Shown: positions 26,782 through 33,489 of the stretch, piece by piece
Layout: each line of letters starts with the position of its first letter
How positions within the stretch are numbered: the first letter of the stretch is position 1
Assembly (NCBI GenBank): GCA_937975765.1
Contig: CALJUR010000049.1
Coordinates: 34,270 to 98,269, forward strand
Length of the DNA: 64,000 nt
DNA from: an uncultured Myxococcales bacterium
GTDB lineage: Bacteria > Myxococcota_A > UBA9042 > DTJE01
Reading direction: 5' to 3'
Program-made: the position numbers and the translations under genes
The notes under the pieces: generated by a model
Told to the model about the DNA's origin: nothing
Databases searched by the model: none
The model's input: the letters and a program-made list of their open reading frames with translations, nothing else

Positions 26782-27753
26782 GTGAGCCGGTGCATGGAGA
26801 CCCGTTCGACGACGAACCTCGTCCCGTTGCTGGCGTGCCTTTGCGCGGGCTGCGCGGCGCTCCCGTCGGCCGTCGTGAAGATCGGCCCCGACGACGCCGG
26901 CACCCGGATCCCGGGACTGGACCTGTGCGATGCGAACAGCCCGGGGATCGTGGACCTGGACCCCGCCCGGCCGATCGTCCTGCTGGTGCACGGGTGCAAT
27001 TCCTCCGGCGGCAGGTTCCGCGCCCTGTCGCGGGTGTTCGAGGCGCACGGGCAGCAGGCCGTCTGCTTCAACTACGACGATCGCGACAGCCTGGTGGATG
27101 CGTCCGCCGAGTTGATCCGGGCCATCGAGGCCCTGAAGCGACGGCTGCCGCCGCAGCAGTTGACGATCCTGGCGCACAGCCAGGGCGGACTCGTCGCCCG
27201 GCGGGCGCTGATTCGCGATCGGGCGGACGCCCTGCGGACCGGGGACGGCTTCGCGTACCGCCTGTTGACGGTGTCGTCGCCGTTCGGCGGGATCCGATCC
27301 TCGTCGGACTGCGGGAAGACGTGGCTGCATGCCCTGACACTGGGCCTGACGTGGATCGTGTGCGAGGGGATCGCCGGCCGGAAATGGGACGAGATCCCCC
27401 CCGGATCGCGGTTCATCGAGAACCCCGGCGAACTGCTGGAGGAAGTCCGCGAGGTGCTGAAGGTCGTCACCGACGAGCGGGGCACGTGCCGCCGGATGGG
27501 CCGGAACGGGAAGTGCGCCGAGGACGACTACGTGTTCTCGCTGGACGAGCAGCGGCAGCCGAAGGTGGACGCGGACCCGCGCCTGCACCCGATGGAGGTC
27601 GCGGCGGGCCACGTCGAGATCGTCGGGACGGAGGGCCTGGTCCCCGTGAAGTTGATCGCGTTGATGCAGGAGCAGGGCATCCTGGCCCGGACACCCCCGG
27701 AACGACGCGAACGGGTGGCCCGGCTGCTGCGGGAGATCTACCGCGCCCGATAG
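26782..27753 (+). CDS. Alpha/beta-hydrolase (lipase/PGAP1-like) lipoprotein
   Basis: The start is either GTG 26782 or, equally well, ATG 26794; neither has a clear ribosome site. The lipobox LCAGC follows a Leu-rich signal. The alpha/beta-hydrolase core shows the oxyanion strand VLLVHGCNSSGG and the nucleophile elbow AHSQGG (Ser133 counted from GTG). A His in DPRLHPMEV or GHVEIVGTEG and an Asp could complete the triad. LLTVSSPFGG resembles triacylglycerol lipase and PGAP1-type proteins. An envelope esterase or lipase is inferred. It stands alone between the divergent secreted-protein gene and the redox operon. Confidence 0.75.
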   Translation: MSRCMETRSTTNLVPLLACLCAGCAALPSAVVKIGPDDAGTRIPGLDLCDANSPGIVDLDPARPIVLLVHGCNSSGGRFRALSRVFEAHGQQAVCFNYDDRDSLVDASAELIRAIEALKRRLPPQQLTILAHSQGGLVARRALIRDRADALRTGDGFAYRLLTVSSPFGGIRSSSDCGKTWLHALTLGLTWIVCEGIAGRKWDEIPPGSRFIENPGELLEEVREVLKVVTDERGTCRRMGRNGKCAEDDYVFSLDEQRQPKVDADPRLHPMEVAAGHVEIVGTEGLVPVKLIALMQEQGILARTPPERRERVARLLREIYRAR

Positions 27754-27804
27754 CCGCGCCCGCCGAACCGAGAACCCGCCCCGGACCTGCCCCCAGCCGT
27801 CCTC

Positions 27805-27832
27805 TTGACACGGCCCAGGCCCGCCTTATATT
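27805..27832 (+). promoter_or_regulatory. Strong promoter of the thioredoxin/TSUP operon
   Basis: TTGACA (27805-27810), 16 bp, TATATT (27827-27832). This is the closest match to the sigma-70 consensus seen in the window. The predicted start, at about 27839, falls 4 bp before a palindrome. Confidence 0.7.
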
Positions 27833-27842
27833 CCTTACGTGA

Positions 27843-27864
27843 AATATGCCGGTGGTGGCATATT
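27843..27864 (+). promoter_or_regulatory. Palindromic operator overlapping the start of the redox operon
   Basis: AATATGCC (27843-27850), 6 bp, GGCATATT (27857-27864): perfect 8-bp arms immediately downstream of the predicted transcription start. A repressor dimer bound here would block transcription. It also stands out as AT-rich. No regulator gene is adjacent, so the protein that binds it is unknown. Confidence 0.6.
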
Positions 27865-27897
27865 GAGACACCGGGACGCTGGACGGCGGAGGCACCC

Positions 27898-28509
27898 GTG
27901 ATCCGGACCGTGGCCGATTTCGAGGACCTGATGGGCGCGACGAACGGCCTGCGCGGCCCCGCGGTGGTGGCCTTCTTCGGGGAGTTCTCGGAGAGGTCGC
28001 GCCGAGCCTGGCCGGACTTCCTGGAGTTCTGCCGGCGCCACCCCGACCTGGCCGTGCACCTGGTGGACGTGGGGCAGATCCGGGACGTGCACCGCAACCT
28101 GGGCGTGGCCAAGGTGCCCACGGTCGTGGTGGTGAAGGACGGCACGGTGACGCGGCAGGTCCTGGGCGAGAACAGCGTCGAGGAGTACGAGGCGGCGCTG
28201 CTGGGGACGGGGAGGACGGCGGACGCGACGGCAACCGGCACCTCGGGCGGCGCGCACCGGGTGACCGTCTACACGGGAGCGTCCTGCCCTTGGTGCACGC
28301 GGGTCAAGGCGTACCTGCGCCAGCGCGGCGTGCCCTTCACCGAGATCGACGTGTCGCTGGAGCCCGGCGAGGCGGCGGCGCTGGTGAGGCGGACCGGGCA
28401 GACCGGCGTGCCCCAGCTGGATATCGACGGGCAGTACGTGATCGGTTTCGACCAGGCGCGGATCGACCGCCTGCTGGGACTGGCCCCGCAGGCGCACCCT
28501 CACTTCTGA
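27898..28509 (+). CDS. Thioredoxin-like/glutaredoxin fusion protein
   Basis: The 203-residue protein starts at GTG 27898 with GGAGG upstream; this puts the promoter and palindrome outside the gene. Residues about 5-100 have a thioredoxin fold (VVAFFGEFSERSRRAW) with the cis-Pro loop KVPTVVVV, but the WCxxC site is replaced by GEFSERS, so this domain should be redox-inactive. Residues about 118-203 form a glutaredoxin with active site C130-P-W-C133 and TGVPQLDIDGQYVIGFD. It is the first gene of a five-gene run on one strand (thioredoxin-like protein, reductase, TSUP, DUF1634). The first domain may bind a partner while the glutaredoxin half does the chemistry. Confidence 0.85.
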   Translation: MIRTVADFEDLMGATNGLRGPAVVAFFGEFSERSRRAWPDFLEFCRRHPDLAVHLVDVGQIRDVHRNLGVAKVPTVVVVKDGTVTRQVLGENSVEEYEAALLGTGRTADATATGTSGGAHRVTVYTGASCPWCTRVKAYLRQRGVPFTEIDVSLEPGEAAALVRRTGQTGVPQLDIDGQYVIGFDQARIDRLLGLAPQAHPHF

Positions 28510-28526
28510 GGCACGAGGAGACGAGC

Positions 28527-28895
28527 ATGCTGCACACGAACCTGAAGCACATCGAGACCGTCGGGGAGTTCAAGGAACTGCTGGACAGCGGGGCCAAGGC
28601 CGCCATCGTCTGCGGGCGGATGGGCCCGATGTGCATCCCGGTCTACGGCATCATGGAGGCGCTGCGGGACAAGTACCCGGACGTCCGCTTCTTCGACATG
28701 GAATTCGACAGCCCGGTCGGCATGGCGACCATCCGCAGCCTGCCCGAGACGCGCGGCTTCAACGGGCTGCCGTTCACGGTGTACCTGCGCGACGGCAAGG
28801 TCGTCGCCGCCACCAGCAGCATCCAGACGAAGCAGCAGGTGAAGGAGATCCTGGACACGCGGCTGGCGGACGGCAGCGCGGCGGTCGCGGGCTGA
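28527..28895 (+). CDS. Thioredoxin-like protein with an unusual CX6C site
   Basis: The 122-residue protein has a thioredoxin-like outline: VGEFKELLDSG, a strand with KAAIVCGRMGPMC, the helix IPVYGIMEALRDKYP, FFDMEFD, then the cis-Pro region NGLPFTVYLRDGKVV. Instead of CGPC it has two cysteines six residues apart (C-GRMGPM-C). Related proteins next to thioredoxin reductases occur in anaerobes, as far as I recall. GAGGAG lies 6 nt before the ATG, and it begins 17 bp after the previous stop, so it is translated from the same transcript. It is the likely substrate of the following reductase. Confidence 0.8.
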   Translation: MLHTNLKHIETVGEFKELLDSGAKAAIVCGRMGPMCIPVYGIMEALRDKYPDVRFFDMEFDSPVGMATIRSLPETRGFNGLPFTVYLRDGKVVAATSSIQTKQQVKEILDTRLADGSAAVAG

Positions 28896-28951
28896 AGCCC
28901 GGGCCTCGGCCGGAAAGGCAGAGGGGCGCGCGGGCTCCCTTGGAGGCGGAC

Positions 28952-30028
28952 ATGGACCGGCACTACGACGTCATCGTGATCGGGGCGGGGGCGGCCGGGC
29001 TGACGGCCGGCATCTACCTGGCCCGGGCCCGCATGAGGACGCTGATCGTGGACCACGGCACGGTGGGCGGGCAGATGATCCTGACCTACCAGGTGGCCAA
29101 CTACCCCGGCGTCGAGAACGCGTCCGGGGCGGAGATCGTGGCGACGATGCGGCGGCAGGCCGAGTCCTTCGGGGCGCGCGTGCTGGCGCACTCGGAGGTC
29201 CAGCGGATCGACCTGGCGGGCGACGTGAAGACGGTCGAGGTCGAGGACGAGGGGACCTTCACGGCGACGGCGGTGATCCTGGCCACCGGCGGGGTGCCGC
29301 GGATGCTGGGCCTGCCGTCCGAGGCGGCCTTCAAGGGGCGAGGCATCAGTTTCTGCGCGACCTGCGACGGGGACTTCTTCGAGGGCAAGGACATCGTCGT
29401 CATTGGCGGCGGCAACTCGGCGCTGGAGGAAGCGGTTTCGCTGACGAAGTACGCCACGTCGGTGACCGTGGTGCACGAGTTCGACCACTTCCAGGCGCAG
29501 CCGTGGGCCGTGGATGAGGCCCGTGCCAACCCGAAGATCCGGTTCCTGATGGAGCAGGACGTCCGGGAGTTCGTCGGCGGCGAGTCGCTGGAAGCGGTGG
29601 TCGTCGCGCACAAGCGCACCGGGGAGATCACGCGGATCCCGGCCGAGGGGGCGTTCCTGTTCATCGGGTACGTGCCGAACACGGCGTGGCTGAAGGACCA
29701 CGTGGCGCTGAACGGCCGCGGGGAGATCGTGACGGACGAGTCCTTGCGCACCGACGTCGCGGGCGTGTTCGCGGCGGGGGACGCCCGGGCCAAGCGGTAC
29801 CGGCAGATCACGACGGCGGTGGCCGACGGCACGATCGCGGCCCTGGCGGCGGTGGAGCACGTGGCGTCGCGCGCCAAGGGCGCCGGGGAGAAGCCCGCGG
29901 GGAAGGAGCCCGCCGCGTCGCCCATCACGTCGTCCGAGGCGTCGCCCGCCGCCCCGGGGAAGGCCCGTGACCACAGCCGGCTTCTGCGCCTTCCGCGTGC
30001 ACGCGCGTCCCGGGCCTCGGTTTCCTGA
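28952..30028 (+). CDS. trxB: Thioredoxin reductase-like flavoprotein
   Basis: The 358-residue protein starts at ATG 28952 (GGAGGCGGAC upstream). FAD-binding VIVIGAGAAGLTAGIYLARA, redox-active C135-A-T-C138 and NAD(P)-binding VVIGGGNSALEEAVSL are all present, as is the C-terminal FAD motif GVFAAGDARAKRYRQI. The segment that in classical enzymes reads HRRDxFRA and grips the NADPH 2'-phosphate is here HEFDHFQA, with the arginines gone. The donor may therefore be NADH or another carrier. The last 45 residues are a low-complexity Ala/Pro/Ser/Arg tail absent from typical 310-residue reductases. The context points to reduction of the two preceding thiol proteins. Confidence 0.85.
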   Translation: MDRHYDVIVIGAGAAGLTAGIYLARARMRTLIVDHGTVGGQMILTYQVANYPGVENASGAEIVATMRRQAESFGARVLAHSEVQRIDLAGDVKTVEVEDEGTFTATAVILATGGVPRMLGLPSEAAFKGRGISFCATCDGDFFEGKDIVVIGGGNSALEEAVSLTKYATSVTVVHEFDHFQAQPWAVDEARANPKIRFLMEQDVREFVGGESLEAVVVAHKRTGEITRIPAEGAFLFIGYVPNTAWLKDHVALNGRGEIVTDESLRTDVAGVFAAGDARAKRYRQITTAVADGTIAALAAVEHVASRAKGAGEKPAGKEPAASPITSSEASPAAPGKARDHSRLLRLPRARASRASVS

Positions 30029-30049
30029 TCCCTGCGCCCGCGCCGGCCG

Positions 30050-30062
30050 TACAATCCCCCCA
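30050..30062 (+). promoter_or_regulatory. Internal -10 box, leaderless start of the TSUP gene
   Basis: GTACAATC with TACAAT at 30050-30055 ends 6 nt before ATG 30062. There is no Shine-Dalgarno sequence, only a C run. It suggests an internal leaderless transcript for the last two genes of the operon. Confidence 0.45.
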
Positions 30063-30898
30063 TGAGCCCGCTGGACTACACGCTGGTGATGTTCGCCGTG
30101 TCGATCGTGGCGGGCTTCATCGGCTCGCTGCTGGGCCTGGGCGGCGGGCTGATCGTGGTGCCGGTGCTGACGCTGGTGCTGGGCGTGGACATCCGCACCG
30201 CCATCGGCGCGTCGATCGTGTCGATCATCGCCACCTCCAGCGGGGCCGCGGCGGCCTATGTCCGCGAGCGCATGACCAACCTGCGCGTGGCGATGTACCT
30301 GGAACTGGGCACCACGACCGGGGCCCTGACGGGCGGCTTCCTGGCCGGGGTGCTGCCGCCGCGCTGGCTGTACGTGCTGTTCGGCGGGGTGCTGTTCGCG
30401 TCGGCGGTCGCGATGTTCCGCAAGCGGCACGCGGCTGCGACGCCCCCGGCGCCCGACGGCTGGGCGGACCGGTTGCGCATGCACGGCGAGTTCCGGGACG
30501 GCGCGAACGGGCAGGCGGTCGCGTACCGGGTCACGGGCACGCGGGTCGGCGTGGCCCTGATGTATGTCGCGGGCGTGCTGAGCGGGCTGCTGGGGATCGG
30601 TTCCGGCGCGCTGAAGGTGCCGGCGATGGACCTGGCGATGCACCTGCCGATGAAGGTGTCGTCGGCGACCTCGAACTTCATGATCGGCGTGACCGCGGCG
30701 GCCAGCGCGGGCATGTACTTCCTGCGCGGCGACATCGTGCCGTTCGTGGCCGCACCGGTGGCCGCCGGGGTGCTGGTAGGCGCGACGGCAGGGGCGCGGG
30801 TGCTGTCGCGCGTGGACAGCGGGCGGCTGCGCGTGGTGTTCGTGGTGGTGCTGGCGCTGGTGTCGCTGCAGATGGCGTTCAAGGGGGTGCGCGGATGA
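30062..30898 (+). CDS. TSUP (TauE/SafE) family permease
   Basis: The 278 residues have about eight hydrophobic helices in two related halves. The first half opens with IVAGFIGSLLGLGGGLIVVPVL and the second with GVLSGLLGIGSGALKVPAMDLAM, the repeated Gly/Pro signature of this family. Members export or import sulfite, sulfoacetate, thiosulfate or other small organosulfur anions. The C-terminus overlaps the next gene by 4 bp (ATGA), so the two are translationally coupled. The position behind thiol-redox genes suggests a sulfur compound as substrate, which is inference. A loop of about 45 residues between the halves is longer than usual. Confidence 0.88.
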   Translation: MSPLDYTLVMFAVSIVAGFIGSLLGLGGGLIVVPVLTLVLGVDIRTAIGASIVSIIATSSGAAAAYVRERMTNLRVAMYLELGTTTGALTGGFLAGVLPPRWLYVLFGGVLFASAVAMFRKRHAAATPPAPDGWADRLRMHGEFRDGANGQAVAYRVTGTRVGVALMYVAGVLSGLLGIGSGALKVPAMDLAMHLPMKVSSATSNFMIGVTAAASAGMYFLRGDIVPFVAAPVAAGVLVGATAGARVLSRVDSGRLRVVFVVVLALVSLQMAFKGVRG

Positions 30899-31314
30899 GC
30901 CCGCGGGCGGACCGGGAAGCCGAGGACCGCAGGGCGCGCGCCATCGAGCGGGCGATCGGCCTGATCCTGCGAGGCGGGGTGCTGATCAGCCTGGGCCTGC
31001 TGGTCGCCGGGATCGCGCTGACCTTCGCCCGCAACCCGGCCTGGCTGCACGACGCGCCGGGCTTCGACGCGCTGTTGCGGTCGGGCGCGCTGGCGGCCCC
31101 GGCGATCACCGACCTGCCCGCGGGCCTGGCCCGGCTGGACGGGGGCGCCTTCTCGGCCCTGGGCCTGCTGGTGCTGATCCTGACACCCGTGATGCGGGTC
31201 GCGGTGTCCCTCCTGGGGTTCGCGGTGCAGCGCGACCGGGCCTACGTCGCGATCACCGCGTTCGTGCTGGCGATGCTGGTCGTGTCGTTCGTGGTCGGCA
31301 AGGCGGCGGGTTGA
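30895..31314 (+). CDS. DUF1634 family membrane protein
   Basis: The 139-residue protein has three hydrophobic segments: LILRGGVLISLGLLVAGIAL, AFSALGLLVLILTPVMRVAVSLLGF and YVAITAFVLAMLVVSFVVG. Its length and layout fit DUF1634, whose genes often follow TSUP permeases. It starts inside the TSUP stop (ATGA overlap). It is probably an accessory subunit of the permease. No function is proven for the family. Confidence 0.8.
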   Translation: MSPRADREAEDRRARAIERAIGLILRGGVLISLGLLVAGIALTFARNPAWLHDAPGFDALLRSGALAAPAITDLPAGLARLDGGAFSALGLLVLILTPVMRVAVSLLGFAVQRDRAYVAITAFVLAMLVVSFVVGKAAG

Positions 31315-31347
31315 TGAAGGTCCCCCCGGGGGGCTCCGGACCACCCC

Positions 31348-33303
31348 TCACGCCGTCGGTACCCGGTCCTCCCAGCCGCCCCGGGCAACGTTCACGGCGC
31401 GATCCAGTGCGTCCAGGATCTCGCGGGCGAATCCCGGCGGCGGCGCGTCCGGCAGCCCGGCCTCGTCCGCCTCCCGGTCCGGCCCCGCCTCCCCGATCTT
31501 GGCCAGCACCCTCTCGCACGCCAGAGACAGCCGGTCGGCCTCCACGTCGTCGAACGCCTGCAGGCCCGCGCCGAACCGGTCGTGGTAGTCCACCACGGCC
31601 TCCAGCACCAGCCGGAACAGCGCCTCGCGGCTGGCCACCTTCGGCCGCACCACCGCGAACGCCCGCCGCGCCACGTCGGGCATGTGCTGGCGCAGCGCCG
31701 GCGACACCAGGGTGTTGCGCGACAGCGGCTGCAGCACCTCGGGATGCTCCTTCTCCAGCGCCGCCTGCTGCCGCGCGATCGCGCTGGAGTGCCGCGCCCG
31801 CATCACGTCCATCAGGTAGCCGGTGTGCACGAACATCATCCGCGGCATCAGCGCCGGCGACACCTTCTGCGTCGCCTTCACCACGTCGAAGAAGGCCTTG
31901 CGCTGCGCCGGTTCGACCTTGCGCGAATAGAACGCGAACGTCTTCGCCATCATCGTGCGGTTGCGCCACAGGGCGGTCAGCATCGCCTCCTTGACGCGCG
32001 GCTTGCGCCGGATGCCGGCCAGGAAGGCCATCGCCCGCCTCGTGTAGTCCTCGGGCTGGTGCACCTGGTCCCAGTAGTCCGCCAGCCCCTCCATCAGCGC
32101 CACGCGGGTCATCCGCGCCGGCAGGATGTTGGTCGTGATGTCCAGCCGGTCCCGCATCTCGTCCGTGAACGCCACCAGCCGGCCCTGGCGCTTCAGGTCG
32201 TACCACATGCGCGTGCCCGGCGGCGCGATCAGCGGGTGGCACTGGTGGTGCGTGATGTTCGCCTCGTCCAGGAACCTGGCCGTGCGGTCGAACGCCGTCG
32301 CGTCGTCGCTGTCCGTCCCGATGATCATGTGCGCCATCACGACGATGCCGTAGGACTGGATCTTCCGCACCGCGGCGACGATGTCGCCCTTCAGGTTCTG
32401 GTGCTTGTTCATGTCCTTCAGGCTGTCCGCCGACGTCGACTCGATCCCGATCTGCACCTCGGCGAAGTTCGCATCCGCCAGCAGTTCCAGCAGTTCGTCG
32501 TCCTCGGCGACCGTGATGTCCAGTTGCGTCAGGAACCCCAGCGGCAGCGAGAAGCCGTTGTTCATCGGGACCAGCCTGCGCAGCAGGTCCTTCACGTACG
32601 CGCGGTCGGCCGCGAAGTTGTCGTCCGCGAACATCACCATCTTCGCGCCCAGCCGCTCCAGGGTCCGCACCTCCTCCAGCACGCGGTCCACGGGCTTCAT
32701 GCGGACCTTGCGGCCGTAGGTGTAGATGACGTCGCAGAACGCGCAGTCGAACGGGCAGCCACGCGCCGTCTGCACCGACACCGCGCAGTACCTCGGCAGG
32801 TCGGACGCGATCAGGTCCCATCGCGGCGGGGGGGTCTTCGCCATGTCCGGCTTGGCCACCTGCTGGTACACATCCCGCGCCTTCCCGGCAGCCAGGTCCT
32901 CCAGGAAGCGCGGCCAGGTGTCCTCGGCCTCGCCCCAGAACAGGGCGTCCACCTTCTCCTTCAGCCTCGTCAGCATCGTGCCGGCCCCGATGCCGCCCAC
33001 GACGATGCGCCCCGCGAACCCCTTCGCCCGGAACGCGTCGATCAACTCCTGCGTGCGCCGGAACTGGTTCGTGGTCAGCGTGATCCCGATGACATCGAAG
33101 GCCGTCGCGTCCGCCAGCGCGTCCGCCGGGCCGCGCAGGTTCTCGTCATGGATGCGCACCTCGTGCTGCGGCGGGGTCACGGCCGCCACCGCGGTCAGCG
33201 CGTGCGGGGCGAAGAAGGCCGGCGAGTCGAGGTAGGTGATCCCGCGCATCACGCGCGTCAGGATGTCCTCGCTGCTGCCGGGATTGATCAACAGGATCTT
33301 CAT
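31348..33303 (-). CDS. B12-binding-domain radical SAM protein (DUF4070-type)
   Basis: The 651 residues comprise a cobalamin-binding-like Rossmann domain (about 1-150: ILLINPGSSEDIL, VIGITLTTNQFRRT, VVGGIGAG), then a radical SAM barrel with C183-x3-C187-x2-C190 in RGCPFDCAFC for the [4Fe-4S] cluster. IGIESTSADSLKDMNK and IIGTDSDDATAFDRTARF follow. The helical C-terminal part (430-651) resembles DUF4070. Such proteins often perform radical methylation or other modifications of lipids or peptides. The DxHxxG B12 loop is replaced by DENLRG, so cobalamin may bind base-off without the His ligand or not at all. A clear promoter and GAGAGG lie upstream. Confidence 0.85.
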   Translation of the reverse strand: MKILLINPGSSEDILTRVMRGITYLDSPAFFAPHALTAVAAVTPPQHEVRIHDENLRGPADALADATAFDVIGITLTTNQFRRTQELIDAFRAKGFAGRIVVGGIGAGTMLTRLKEKVDALFWGEAEDTWPRFLEDLAAGKARDVYQQVAKPDMAKTPPPRWDLIASDLPRYCAVSVQTARGCPFDCAFCDVIYTYGRKVRMKPVDRVLEEVRTLERLGAKMVMFADDNFAADRAYVKDLLRRLVPMNNGFSLPLGFLTQLDITVAEDDELLELLADANFAEVQIGIESTSADSLKDMNKHQNLKGDIVAAVRKIQSYGIVVMAHMIIGTDSDDATAFDRTARFLDEANITHHQCHPLIAPPGTRMWYDLKRQGRLVAFTDEMRDRLDITTNILPARMTRVALMEGLADYWDQVHQPEDYTRRAMAFLAGIRRKPRVKEAMLTALWRNRTMMAKTFAFYSRKVEPAQRKAFFDVVKATQKVSPALMPRMMFVHTGYLMDVMRARHSSAIARQQAALEKEHPEVLQPLSRNTLVSPALRQHMPDVARRAFAVVRPKVASREALFRLVLEAVVDYHDRFGAGLQAFDDVEADRLSLACERVLAKIGEAGPDREADEAGLPDAPPPGFAREILDALDRAVNVARGGWEDRVPTA

Positions 33304-33350
33304 GGGCGGTCCTCTCCGGGGAACGGGTGCGCGTATCGGGCTCGGGTGCG

Positions 33351-33379
33351 AGGATAGGGAAAGGATCGATTCCCGGCAA
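33351..33379 (-). promoter_or_regulatory. Promoter of the radical SAM gene
   Basis: On the minus strand TTGCCG (33374-33379), 17 bp, TATCCT (33351-33356). The predicted start is about 40 nt before the ATG at 33303. Confidence 0.5.
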
Positions 33380-33489
33380 GCGGAAGGCCTTCCCGATCGC
33401 GTCCTTCAGGCCCCGGGGAACCGGCGACGCTAGGATCGGGGAGGAATTTGCTGCTAGACTCGCGACATCGCGGGAAACGGAGGCATTGG

